A stretch of 38,491 nucleotides of DNA from Candidatus Magasanikiibacteriota bacterium (GCA_023246715.1 JAHFHZ010000008.1:1-38491); one strand, 5' to 3'; shown: positions 9,192-18,573, counted from the first letter of the stretch. Program-made: numbers and translations. Notes: generated by a model from the sequence alone, not told the origin.

Positions 9192-10217
9192 TTAGAACCA
9201 GCGACGAATGACGCGCAATAACTGATACATCCTATATTTTCCTGGGGTTAAAATCAAGTCGTACGTCCCGGGAGCTTCCCACGCCCGCCCCCCAAAACCC
9301 AATTTAAATCGAGTCACACCGGCATATTGATGTTTGGGATCGTAAGCACGTTCATCTTCCTCTTTTTTTTCCGCTTGTGGTTGATCTGCCTGGGGCGCGA
9401 TGCCAAAAAAATCATAATAACGATACCCCAGCGTCTTGGCCGCCTGAATCGCCTCCCATTGCAATAAATACGGCGCCATCAACGCGCGGTAACGATAATC
9501 CGACGCTCCATATAAATACGTCATCGTATCGCCAAAATCAACCAGCACAACTGTGGCGATCGGCGTATTTTTTACCCGAGCAATCAACTGTCGAGCAAAG
9601 GCCGAGCCGAGGACCTGTTCATAATGGGCGCGTTCATGCAACCGGAAGCCATCACGCTCGGCCGTAGTCTGACTCAGCTGCAAAAAAAGTTCTAAATTTT
9701 TTTCTTCCGTAATCTGAATATTTTTTTTCTCGGCCAGTCGAATATTATATCTGGTTTTGGAATGCATTCTCTCTAAAAGTAAATCTGTTGATAACCCTAA
9801 ATCAATCAAGGTAGTCGCGCGTGGATTTACATCGTTTGCTTTGATCAAACGCGCGTCACGAGCCGGTAAAAAACTATTCGCTTTCGGTTCAAATCGAAAA
9901 AACAAAATACCCTTTTTTCGCAAATAATCACAAAACACACTATACACCCGCTCCCGTTGACTCGCCTCATGTTCCGCGCTAACAAACACCGGTCCGCGCG
10001 GACAAAAAGCATAACTCCAACCAAAAGGTAGTCTTTGGTAGACCAGTTGAGCCAAAGCGATCAACTGCTTGTCTTGCGTAAACACCAAACGCTCCACCAA
10101 CTTTCCTTCCGCGGCCAAAATATCACCCCATTCAAAACAATGGGTAAAATACCAACCAGAAACTCCCTTCAAAGCGGCGTTCCAGGCCTTTTGATCTGTA
10201 CCAAGCTGAAGTTGCAT
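9192..10217 (-). CDS. FemAB/FmhB-like peptidoglycan bridge aminoacyltransferase (GNAT fold)
   Basis: ORF 9192..10295, start placed at MQLQLGTDQKAWN; SKTRYNIRLAEKKNIQI, YLYGASDYRYRALMAPYLLQWEAI, YYDFFGIAP, GVTRFKLGFGG. Confidence 0.85.
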   Translation of the reverse strand: MQLQLGTDQKAWNAALKGVSGWYFTHCFEWGDILAAEGKLVERLVFTQDKQLIALAQLVYQRLPFGWSYAFCPRGPVFVSAEHEASQRERVYSVFCDYLRKKGILFFRFEPKANSFLPARDARLIKANDVNPRATTLIDLGLSTDLLLERMHSKTRYNIRLAEKKNIQITEEKNLELFLQLSQTTAERDGFRLHERAHYEQVLGSAFARQLIARVKNTPIATVVLVDFGDTMTYLYGASDYRYRALMAPYLLQWEAIQAAKTLGYRYYDFFGIAPQADQPQAEKKEEDERAYDPKHQYAGVTRFKLGFGGRAWEAPGTYDLILTPGKYRMYQLLRVIRRWF

Positions 10218-10288
10218 AGGCCAAAGTATATCGTAACAAAGCCAAAAAAGCAATTTTGGAGCCTCGGCGGACAGATCCGCAACAGCTC

Positions 10289-10317
10289 TTGTCAAAACTA
10301 ACCAACTATAGTATACT
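10289..10317 (+). promoter_or_regulatory. Promoter TTGTCA-N17-TATACT for rpmF-nusB
   Basis: Hexamers at 10289-10294 and 10312-10317, 17-nt spacer. Confidence 0.7.
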
Positions 10318-10392
10318 AGTCGGTGTTTCCCTGCTTGCCGGGCCTATTCGGCCCCGCCGAAACAAATTTTACCATTTTAACTTTATTGAGCT

Positions 10393-10605
10393 ATGGGTCT
10401 TCCCGGTCATCGCCGCACTTCTGGTGACAAACGCCGCCGTGCCGCGCACTTCGCCTTAAAAGAAAACTCCCTGGGAGTTTGTGCCAAATGCGGCAAAACT
10501 GTTCTGCCGCATCGCGTCTGTGCTTTCTGCGGAAACTACAAAGGCCGCCAGGTTATCAAAAAAAATGAAAAGAAATTAGCTAAAAAAAGCACGGCCAAAA
10601 AATAA
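10393..10605 (+). CDS. rpmF: 50S ribosomal protein L32
   Basis: MGLPGHRRTSGDKRRRAAHFAL...CAKCGKTVLPHRVCAFCGNYKGRQV, two CxxC pairs. Confidence 0.93.
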   Translation: MGLPGHRRTSGDKRRRAAHFALKENSLGVCAKCGKTVLPHRVCAFCGNYKGRQVIKKNEKKLAKKSTAKK

Positions 10606-10640
10606 CCAGCGGATTTAAAAAATCCTAGTCGTTGTTCATT

Positions 10641-11117
10641 ATGTCAAATCGACATCTTTCGCGCAGCATTGCGATGCAATCTCTTTTCGAGTGGGATTTT
10701 CGCGGCCAACCGACGGCGGGCTTACCGGCGATTGTCGAACATAATCTGGTTGAATTTGGCCCCGGCATCGATAATGCCGACTTCACCACCAGTATTATTG
10801 ATGGCGTAATAGAACACCTGAGCGAAATCGATACGCTCATCGCGCAATACGCCCCCAGCTGGCCGATCAGCCAAATCACCCTGGTAGATCGAAATATTCT
10901 ACGCATTGGCGTCTACGAACTTAAATTCGCTAAAAACATGCCGCCGAAAGTGGCTATTAACGAAGCAATCGAGATGGCCAAAAATTTTGGCGGCCCGTCT
11001 TCGGGCAAATTTATCAACGGGGTACTCGGATCAATGTACAACGACACCCTAAAAGAGCAGGGCCCAGCCCCGTCTACCGCCAACGCCGAGTCAACACCAG
11101 CCGCCCCTGCAAACTAA
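10641..11117 (+). CDS. nusB: Transcription antitermination factor NusB
   Basis: [19 protein letters not shown]...[13 protein letters not shown]...[30 protein letters not shown]. Confidence 0.93.
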   Translation: MSNRHLSRSIAMQSLFEWDFRGQPTAGLPAIVEHNLVEFGPGIDNADFTTSIIDGVIEHLSEIDTLIAQYAPSWPISQITLVDRNILRIGVYELKFAKNMPPKVAINEAIEMAKNFGGPSSGKFINGVLGSMYNDTLKEQGPAPSTANAESTPAAPAN

Positions 11118-11204
11118 ATTAATTTTCATTTATCGCTTGTCGCTCGTCGCTTAGCCCCCGGGTTTAAACGGCGCACGATACGCGGCAAACCACACTTCTT
11201 GAGT

Positions 11205-11978
11205 ATGAATTTCACCTACGATCAATTACCCGAAATCGCCGAAAAAAACTTCCGCAGCCTCGAAGAAAAAATTAGCCTCCCCTTCATCAACCCCGCCTAT
11301 CTGGTGCAAGCTTTTGTGCACCGCTCCTACCTCAACGAACATCATGATTTTCCCCTCGGTCAAAATGAACGCCTGGAATTTCTCGGCGATGCTGTTTTGG
11401 AATTAGTCGTCACTGAATATCTTTTCAATGAATATTCCAATCCCGAAGGCGAACTCACCAACTGGCGCGCCGCGTTGGTGAACGCTAAAATGCTCGCTGG
11501 TATTGCCTACGAAACGGGCATGGAACCTTACTTGTTCCTCAGCCACGGCGAAGCAAAAGATGCCGGCACCAAGGCTCGCGACTATATTATGGCCAATGCT
11601 TTTGAAGCGTTGATTGGCGCTATTTATCTGGACCAAGGCTACGATCTGGCCCGGCAATTTGTGACGCGCTGGGTATTATCGCGCCTGCCAAACGTGTTGG
11701 AAGAAGGCTTATATATGGATGCCAAGAGCCGCTTCCAGGAAGCTGCCCAAGAATTGCTCGGGGTCACCCCCACCTACAAAGTACTTCACGAAGAAGGCCC
11801 GGATCACGCCAAGCAATTCAAGGTAGGCGTATTTGTGGATCGTGAATTAGTGGCCGCCGGGCTTGGTAGCAGCAAACAAGAAGCCCAAACCGAAGCCGCC
11901 GAAAACGCCTTAAAAGTAAAAGGCTGGAAAGGCCCCAAGGTGAATATCATGAAACGTTCCGCCGGCGGTCCGCTCTAA
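11205..11978 (+). CDS. rnc: Ribonuclease III
   Basis: NERLEFLGDAVLELVVTEYLF signature and C-terminal dsRBD. Confidence 0.95.
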   Translation: MNFTYDQLPEIAEKNFRSLEEKISLPFINPAYLVQAFVHRSYLNEHHDFPLGQNERLEFLGDAVLELVVTEYLFNEYSNPEGELTNWRAALVNAKMLAGIAYETGMEPYLFLSHGEAKDAGTKARDYIMANAFEALIGAIYLDQGYDLARQFVTRWVLSRLPNVLEEGLYMDAKSRFQEAAQELLGVTPTYKVLHEEGPDHAKQFKVGVFVDRELVAAGLGSSKQEAQTEAAENALKVKGWKGPKVNIMKRSAGGPL

Positions 11979-11995
11979 GCGGGAACGCCAGCCAT

Positions 11996-12068
11996 GGATC
12001 GGTAGCTCAGCTGGTAGAGCAGGGGCCTCTTAAGCCCAAGGTCCCGGGTTCGATCCCCGGCCGATCCA
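11996..12068 (+). tRNA. tRNA-Lys(CTT)
   Basis: GGATCGGTAGCTCAGCTGGTAGAGCAGGGGCCTCTTAAGCCCAAGGTCCCGGGTTCGATCCCCGGCCGATCCA; loop CTCTTAA. Confidence 0.88.
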
Positions 12069-12208
12069 CCACGATAATATTAAAAATCGAACAAAGGGGT
12101 GGTGGGGGAAATTTCCCCCACATTCCCGAGGAAGGGTTTTGGGAAACCCGAAGGTTTTCCAAGGCGCAGCGAGGAACGAGCGAGCAGTTCGATCCCCGGC
12201 CGATCCAC
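12048..12208. repeat. 22-bp direct repeat of the tRNA-Lys 3' end (12048-12069 and 12187-12208)
   Basis: GTTCGATCCCCGGCCGATCCAC occurs twice, 139 bp apart. Confidence 0.9.
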
Positions 12209-12244
12209 ACGAAAAAATAATCTCAAGTTGATAGAACAAAATAT

Positions 12245-12766
12245 ATGCTCAATTATATTATCCTTGCTATATTCGCGGCGATATTTGCCGCACTCGTCTT
12301 CCTAGCTCGTAAAGCGACGCTCGATCAATTGCCGCTGTTACCCGACGAGAAAACCTTATTTACAGAAGACAATGTCCGCGTTGAGAGCACTTTTCGAGGC
12401 GGCAACCGGATCAAAACCATCTATCCACGCTGTCATATTGTAGTAACCAATAAACGTATCGCCATCACCCAGCCCATCTGGCTGAGAAAAAATAAATTCG
12501 TCCTACATCAAGTAATTAACTATACGGACCCAAGTGTGACCCTTGATCCGAGCGATCTCATGGGCGGATTCTTGTTTAAAGGCGGGTATATGACGCTACC
12601 AAGCAATGTAGAAAATATGAAACTCACCAGTATTGACAACAAGACAAGGTTCGAAATCACGATCCCCTTTCCGAATCATGGCCCACTATTTAACGCTGAA
12701 CCAAAATTCACTCTCTTCACGAATAATAAAGAAGAATATCAAAAGCATCTCGCTCTGCGCGCGTAA
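12245..12766 (+). CDS. Hypothetical membrane-anchored protein, possibly PH/GRAM-like
   Basis: N-terminal TM then a beta-rich domain (HIVVTNKRIAITQPIWLRKNKFVLHQVINY). Confidence 0.6.
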   Translation: MLNYIILAIFAAIFAALVFLARKATLDQLPLLPDEKTLFTEDNVRVESTFRGGNRIKTIYPRCHIVVTNKRIAITQPIWLRKNKFVLHQVINYTDPSVTLDPSDLMGGFLFKGGYMTLPSNVENMKLTSIDNKTRFEITIPFPNHGPLFNAEPKFTLFTNNKEEYQKHLALRA

Positions 12767-12774
12767 TACACATT

Positions 12775-12846
12775 GCCCCTGTCGTTCAACGGATAGGACA
12801 ACAGCCTTCGAAGCTGTATATGTGGGTTCGATTCCTGCCGGGGGCA
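12775..12846 (+). tRNA. tRNA-Arg(TCG)
   Basis: GCCCCTGTCGTTCAACGGATAGGACAACAGCCTTCGAAGCTGTATATGTGGGTTCGATTCCTGCCGGGGGCA; loop CTTCGAA. Confidence 0.92.
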
Positions 12847-12899
12847 CTAATAAGCTTTCAATTACGAAACTCCCCACTACCTCCAAAATTGAGTATAAT

Positions 12900-12925
12900 A
12901 AAAGACACCCGCAAGGGTGTCTTTT
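12900..12925 (+). terminator. Rho-independent terminator
   Basis: AAAAGACACCCgcaaGGGTGTCTTTT. Confidence 0.85.
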
Positions 12926-13267
12926 ACATTCAACTGACCGTACGTTCATGGAGACACTGGTCTTCAAAAAACTCCAGGCAGTTGTCACACAACTTAACCA
13001 TCAATTTCGGTTGGTGCCACGGGAAACGCGCACCACTGGTCGACCGAAAAAGATTTCTCGGATTGCGAATTTTGTGCAAATAAGTGATGGGGATAACTAA
13101 TTGAACCACTCTGGGCTACAAGACCCAGAGAAAGAATGAAGCTTATAAAGTTAGTGTTCGACTTGAAAGTCGCCATACTTGCCAGACCGCAAACTTTTAT
13201 TATGATTTGACATATTTAAGTTTTACTGCTAAACTTTAAATATAAAACTTCTTATTTAAATTTTACT

Positions 13268-14398
13268 ATGCCAACCAAATTTCAAGCTGGCGTCTACAGG
13301 CAGCAAAGTGACTACCAAAGCTTTGCGCCAACCACAGTTAATAATTCTTTCGGCTGGTCCGATCCTAAAATCGATGTACTACTCGAAAACGCTACTCGAT
13401 GGCTCGGTGAATTAAACGCTTATTCCCTTTTGGTTCCGGATGTAGATTTTTTTATCCACATGCATATTTTGAAAGAAGCAACCACCTCAAGTCGCATTGA
13501 AGGCACCAAAACTAATATGGACGAAGCGGTATTACCAAAAGAAGAAGTTGCCCCTGAAAAACGTGACGACTGGGCTGAAGTACAAAACTACACGCACGCC
13601 ATGAATTTTGCCATTAATGAATTACAAAATCTGCCGCTATCCATACGACTCTTGCGAGAAACACATAAAATTCTACTCTCTGGCGTTCGCGGTAAACACA
13701 AACAACCAGGTAAAATTCGCTCAAGCCAAAATTGGATTAGTGGGGCTACTATTAAAGACGCTATTTTTGTACCACCACATCCTAACGAAGTGCCTGAACT
13801 TTTAAGTGATCTCGAAAAATTCTGGCATAACAAAAAAATTGATGTGCCACACCTTATCAGAATCGCTCTGAGTCATTATCAATTTGAAACCATTCACCCG
13901 TTTCTTGATGGAAACGGTCGTGTTGGCAGGCTTCTTATTACGCTTTATTTTGTCTCAAACGGGATACTCAAAAAACCCACCCTCTACCTATCGGCTTTCT
14001 TCGCGCGTCACCGTGGTGAATACTATGACGCCTTAACAGCCGTACGAACTACCGGCGACATCGAACATTGGATTAAATTCTTCTTGGTTGGTGTGGCTAA
14101 AACCGCTAAAAGCGGCGCAGAAACTTTTGAAAAAATCATTGTGCTTAGACACCGCTCGGAAAAAAAGCTGCTGAAGCTCGGACGCCGCGCCAAGATTGGG
14201 CAAGAACTCTTAAAATTACTCTACTCACGACCAATTATGAACACAAAACAAGTGGCGAAAAATTTAAAGATATCCACTGTTTCGGCAAACTCCCTTGCGA
14301 GCCAATTCCAAACCATTGGCATCTTAAAAGAAACAACCGGCTTTAAACGTAACCGATTATTTGCATTTACCGAATACTTACAGTTGTTTGGAAAGTAA
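13268..14398 (+). CDS. Fic family protein (class II, N-terminal inhibitory motif, C-terminal winged-helix-like region)
   Basis: [14 protein letters not shown] active loop; SSRIEG inhibitory motif; C-terminal [43 protein letters not shown]. Confidence 0.93.
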   Translation: MPTKFQAGVYRQQSDYQSFAPTTVNNSFGWSDPKIDVLLENATRWLGELNAYSLLVPDVDFFIHMHILKEATTSSRIEGTKTNMDEAVLPKEEVAPEKRDDWAEVQNYTHAMNFAINELQNLPLSIRLLRETHKILLSGVRGKHKQPGKIRSSQNWISGATIKDAIFVPPHPNEVPELLSDLEKFWHNKKIDVPHLIRIALSHYQFETIHPFLDGNGRVGRLLITLYFVSNGILKKPTLYLSAFFARHRGEYYDALTAVRTTGDIEHWIKFFLVGVAKTAKSGAETFEKIIVLRHRSEKKLLKLGRRAKIGQELLKLLYSRPIMNTKQVAKNLKISTVSANSLASQFQTIGILKETTGFKRNRLFAFTEYLQLFGK

Positions 14399-14427
14399 TT
14401 TAAGAGAGGTGGTAAGAGTAAAGCCGT

Positions 14428-16593
14428 ATGACTTTAACACCACAAGAAAAAATATCTCTATTTGGCGCGCTATTCAAAGGTCGTGCCGATGTTTATGCCC
14501 AACATTGGGTATCGTGGGATGGCCAAAAACAGGGCTGGTTTCCTGTACATACTGATCGTACAAATACTACTTATGTGCCACTCACTGATGATGTGCTGGA
14601 AGAACATCTGCGCGGCAATAAAATAATCGGCGTTTATACGCTGTTGATTGACAATACATCCTGGTTTGTAGCGGCCGATTTCGATGGAGATACATGGCGC
14701 AAAGAAGTTAGGTCTCTTTTATCTCTTTGTAAGGAATATAATTTACCAACCTACGTTGAACGTTCACGCTCCGGTAATGGTGCGCCTGTCTGGTGGTTTT
14801 TTGAGACGCCTTATCTGGCAGCTAAAAGTCGGCTGATTTTTTTACATCTACTGAAACTATCTAGTGCTATTGACGCGCTAGATAGCGAGGAAAGTTTTGA
14901 TCGCGTTTTCCCAAATCAGGATTATCTGTCGGGTAAAGGCCTTGGCAATCTAATCGCCCTGCCGCTTCAAGGCAACGCACGAAAACAGGACAACACCGTA
15001 TTTCTTGATCCAGAACATGACTTTACGCCGCACACCGACCAATGGTTCTTGCTTAAAATAATTCAACGCATATCTAGTAGTCGCATGGACGAGCTACACG
15101 CTACATTTATTGAGCAGAAGAAGAAAACAACAACGTATGTCGCTCACTATACCGGAACGGATTTGCCCATAACAATTGGAACTCACGTCACCGTTCCCAA
15201 GAGCTACATTTTTAAAGAATTAGCCAACTTTTTAGGGAAACATCTTAATTTTTTTAACACTGAGTATGCGGTCAAGCAACGAATGGGACTGCCTACTTTT
15301 GGTACTGAGCGCTATTTTAAAACCATTGAAAAAAATAACGAGAACATATTGCTTCCGCGAGGGTTTCTGTCGACGCTCCTTAACTACCTCAAAGAACAGA
15401 ACGTGCCATTTGTCATTTTTGATCAGCGTTATAAGTCGAGCCCGATAAAATATTTATTTTCTTGCTCACTCTTTGATTATCAGTCTGTGGCAGTCAATGC
15501 TTTTACTAATAAAGATTCCGGCATTTTAGTTGCCCCGCCTGGTTCCGGTAAAACGATTATGGGCTTAGCTCTAGTAGCAGAGAAAAAACAACCTGCCTTG
15601 ATTTTAGTTCACCGCAAACAAATCGCGAATCAGTGGGTGGAGCGCATTGAAAATTTTCTTAACATCCCCAAGAAAAAAATCGGCCAGGTTGTTGGAACAA
15701 AGAAGAAAGCACAGCTACCTATTACCGTCGCCATGGTGCAAAGTTTAGCGCGACTTGATTCGCTAGAAGATTTGGCTAATCAATTCGGCACGGTAATCGT
15801 TGATGAGTGTCACCACATGCCGGCCAAAATGTTCCGTGCCGTAATAACTAAACTCAAACCGCAGTATCTTTACGGCCTTACCGCCACACCCAATCGCAAG
15901 CATAACGATGAAAGACTCATTTTTATTTATCTCGGCGAGATTATCCATGAAGTGGAGCATCAACCAAAACCAAATTTACTGCAGAAGACTGTGGCCGCCG
16001 AGCCGCTAATCACTAATCCGTCGGTATCCATAATTGTTCGCGGCACTACATTATCATTCCCTTTCAAAATATCGGCTCGAAATTATCAACCGGCAATCAA
16101 GTCGCTCTGCTTTGACACGGCTCGTAATCAGCAAATTATTACCGACATCATCGCTGTGGCAAAGGTTGGTAAAAAATGTTTGGTACTTACAGAACGCAAA
16201 GAACATGTCGATTTACTTACTGAATATTTGAAATATGATTTTGAAGTTATATCAATGACCGGCGATCTCTCGGCCAGTAAGAAAAGGGATAAAGAAAAAC
16301 AAATTTTATCCGGGCATTTTCAGATTATCTTGGCTACGGGACAGCTCGTGGGCGAAGGCGTTCACTTTCCGCATTTGGATGCCTTATTTTTAGTATATCC
16401 ATTTTCTTTTGAAGGCAAGCTTACCCAATATATTGGACGAATTCTGCACAGTGATAGCACGACGAAGACGGTTTATGATTATTGTGATGAACTGGTGCCA
16501 TACTTTGATCGGATGTACAAAAAACGACAGAAGTTTTATGATAAGCATTACCTACAACCTAAACTACTGTGGCCTGCTCAAAGCAATGCGTGA
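14428..16593 (+). CDS. TOTE-type primase (AEP-like) fused to SF2 helicase
   Basis: AEP-like AADFDGDTW and SRSGNGAPVWWFFE, GLGNLIALPLQGNARKQDNTVFLD; Walker A APPGSGKT, DECHH, YGLTATPNRK, GEGVHFPHLDALFLVYPFSFEGKLTQYIGRILH. Confidence 0.88.
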   Translation: MTLTPQEKISLFGALFKGRADVYAQHWVSWDGQKQGWFPVHTDRTNTTYVPLTDDVLEEHLRGNKIIGVYTLLIDNTSWFVAADFDGDTWRKEVRSLLSLCKEYNLPTYVERSRSGNGAPVWWFFETPYLAAKSRLIFLHLLKLSSAIDALDSEESFDRVFPNQDYLSGKGLGNLIALPLQGNARKQDNTVFLDPEHDFTPHTDQWFLLKIIQRISSSRMDELHATFIEQKKKTTTYVAHYTGTDLPITIGTHVTVPKSYIFKELANFLGKHLNFFNTEYAVKQRMGLPTFGTERYFKTIEKNNENILLPRGFLSTLLNYLKEQNVPFVIFDQRYKSSPIKYLFSCSLFDYQSVAVNAFTNKDSGILVAPPGSGKTIMGLALVAEKKQPALILVHRKQIANQWVERIENFLNIPKKKIGQVVGTKKKAQLPITVAMVQSLARLDSLEDLANQFGTVIVDECHHMPAKMFRAVITKLKPQYLYGLTATPNRKHNDERLIFIYLGEIIHEVEHQPKPNLLQKTVAAEPLITNPSVSIIVRGTTLSFPFKISARNYQPAIKSLCFDTARNQQIITDIIAVAKVGKKCLVLTERKEHVDLLTEYLKYDFEVISMTGDLSASKKRDKEKQILSGHFQIILATGQLVGEGVHFPHLDALFLVYPFSFEGKLTQYIGRILHSDSTTKTVYDYCDELVPYFDRMYKKRQKFYDKHYLQPKLLWPAQSNA

Positions 16594-16637
16594 TAAAAGG
16601 TTAGAGCTTGAATTGTGCGCTTTTACCTGAAAAAAAT

Positions 16638-16670
16638 AAAAAGCTCAACCACTTTTTGGTTGAGCTTTTT
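16638..16670 (+). terminator. Rho-independent terminator after the primase-helicase
   Basis: AAAAAGCTCAACCactttttGGTTGAGCTTTTT. Confidence 0.88.
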
Positions 16671-16677
16671 CCTGTTT

Positions 16678-17485
16678 GCTAACAAAATTGGTGCCAGTAT
16701 TTAACGTGTCGGCAGAACGGCGAAAGTTCATAGTTGGAGAATATCTTCAAAGTGGCAAGGATTTCATCCTTGACTGCCTGGTTGATGTATCTGCCCATAT
16801 GCCAGATAGTTTAGCGGAGGTAACTTTTGTGTCTAGTATATGGGGTACGGTTCAGACTCGCCGGATGTTTTCCAGATAATGATTTTGACAGAGTTGGAGC
16901 GGTACTTCCGGATAGACCTTGGTTAAGGCTAATGGCAGCGAACTTCTATCATCAGCCACCACAATTTTTAAGGGGTAATGCAACGTCTTCAGAATTTGAA
17001 AAAATTGTAAAAAAGCGGTGGTATCTTCGGCGGGCACCAGGATGCCAAACAAAATATCATGGGTTTCGTAATCAATGCCATACAGCCACGGAATCTTTTG
17101 TGCGTAGCCACGAACTTTAATATATTTTCCATCCATAACTAAAATACCCGACGAGTACTGACAGTACTGTCGGGTGAGTTCGGTATTATCCGGTAGTAAT
17201 TTTAATTCCGCAAATACCTTCAGGTAGGCTTGCTTTCCAGATAAGGAATGTTCATCGCCAAGTTTACGGAAGGGCACGCCATCAATGTAGGGGACCCAGA
17301 GTGGCCCAGGTCTTTCACGATGGTCGACCGTAAACCAGTGACCGCAGGTTTTGCAGTGAAAACGATTCTGACCACGCCGAGTTCCTTTTTTAATGGTTGC
17401 CTGACTCGTACATTTCGGACAATGTAACCGACCTTTTTTTTGGCATAGTAGTAGATTAACTAGTTAAAACCGAATATTTTAGCAT
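16678..17485 (-). pseudogene. Degraded transposase (zinc-ribbon N-terminus plus MULE/DDE-like core), multiple frameshifts
   Basis: Frames on the minus strand: RLHCPKCTSQATIKKGTRRGQNRFHCKTCGHWFTVDHRERPGPLWVPYIDGVPFRKLG...ILVMDGKYIKV...KIVVADDRSSLPLALTKVYPEVPLQLCQNHYLENIRR then a stop; continuation in other frames. Confidence 0.75.
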
Positions 17486-17631
17486 AACTTAAACAAAAAA
17501 ACACCTTTTCAGGCGCCCAAAAGGTAACGGTATCTTCGTGAAACGCCTGTAGGGAGCGCGTGAGACTCTCTCTGGGGCACATTTTTTCTACATCTTTAAA
17601 CGTTGTATAAGTACGATGTTTCTTCGTGGAT

Positions 17632-18573
17632 TTATTTTTTAATAAATCCCATAAGCTTGATGCTTGTTGCCAATTTTTCCCGCTCCTCCGATAAACCCTG
17701 CTGTTGTTCGATAAATTGCTGCTTAGCCGCAGCAAACAAATCAAGCGACTGATCAAAAGTTGCCTTACTGCCAGCTGCGGCCATAAGTATAAACGGTTTC
17801 TCTGGACTGAATTTAGATTTGCTAAAGGCAATGCCGAGTGCCACTACTATATTCTTAAGCAGGTAGGCACGCTCGGCTTCCGGATCCAGATTAGCAGCTG
17901 CCGTTTGATCAAGGCCAAAACCATTCACGAGCTGCCGGGCATCAATAGCTGCCTGTGGATTGAACTCCAAAACATCCTTCGCCGTAAAATACAACGCCCG
18001 CTCTTGATGCGCCGCGGCCAAACCTTTGCCTTCAGGATGAGCGGTATTAATTACGTCGCGTTTTACCACCACTTCCAACTCCCGTAATGTCGCCAACGCT
18101 TGCAAATGAAAAGCAACTTGCTGGTGACGACGGTCTATTTCTTCATTAGAAAGGCCGCTTAATTTTTCGGCTCCACAATCTTCGTGTCGAGTAAGCATAA
18201 TTTCCACACGCTTAGCGCCCGATTTCTTTGCCGCCGCATCAGCCACCTGCAAATAATGTTCCGCTCGTACCGTCGGATCATCATCGCGAAGCGGGGCTCC
18301 CGAACCACCCTCGCGCAAATACAAACAATTTTTCTTACTGGTACGAATACGCCCGTCAATACAGGTACCCTGAACAACTACAGTGCCTGTTTCATTGGGA
18401 GTAATAGTAAATAATTCGCTATAACCCGGCTGTTCTTCCAGATACTCTGATACGTCTCCCTCGTGCGTATCCGCAGCGGCAACCAAAGCATCTACGGTCT
18501 GATTATAGTGCTCCCATTCAATTTTATGCTTAGGCTGATCTTGAGTGGCCGTAGTATATTCTTTTCTGATCAT
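17632..18573 (-). CDS. Divergent beta-carbonic-anhydrase-like protein (putative)
   Basis: CIDGR (CxDxR) and HEDCGA (HxxC), 59 residues between first Cys and His, with LREGGSGAP between them. Confidence 0.55.
   Translation of the reverse strand: MIRKEYTTATQDQPKHKIEWEHYNQTVDALVAAADTHEGDVSEYLEEQPGYSELFTITPNETGTVVVQGTCIDGRIRTSKKNCLYLREGGSGAPLRDDDPTVRAEHYLQVADAAAKKSGAKRVEIMLTRHEDCGAEKLSGLSNEEIDRRHQQVAFHLQALATLRELEVVVKRDVINTAHPEGKGLAAAHQERALYFTAKDVLEFNPQAAIDARQLVNGFGLDQTAAANLDPEAERAYLLKNIVVALGIAFSKSKFSPEKPFILMAAAGSKATFDQSLDLFAAAKQQFIEQQQGLSEEREKLATSIKLMGFIKK

Noticed and set aside
13080-13180. tRNA-like sequence on the minus strand (GGGTCTTGTAGCCCAGAGTGGTTCAA)
   Set aside because: No acceptor pairing, no clear anticodon arm or T arm; only a local inverted repeat.
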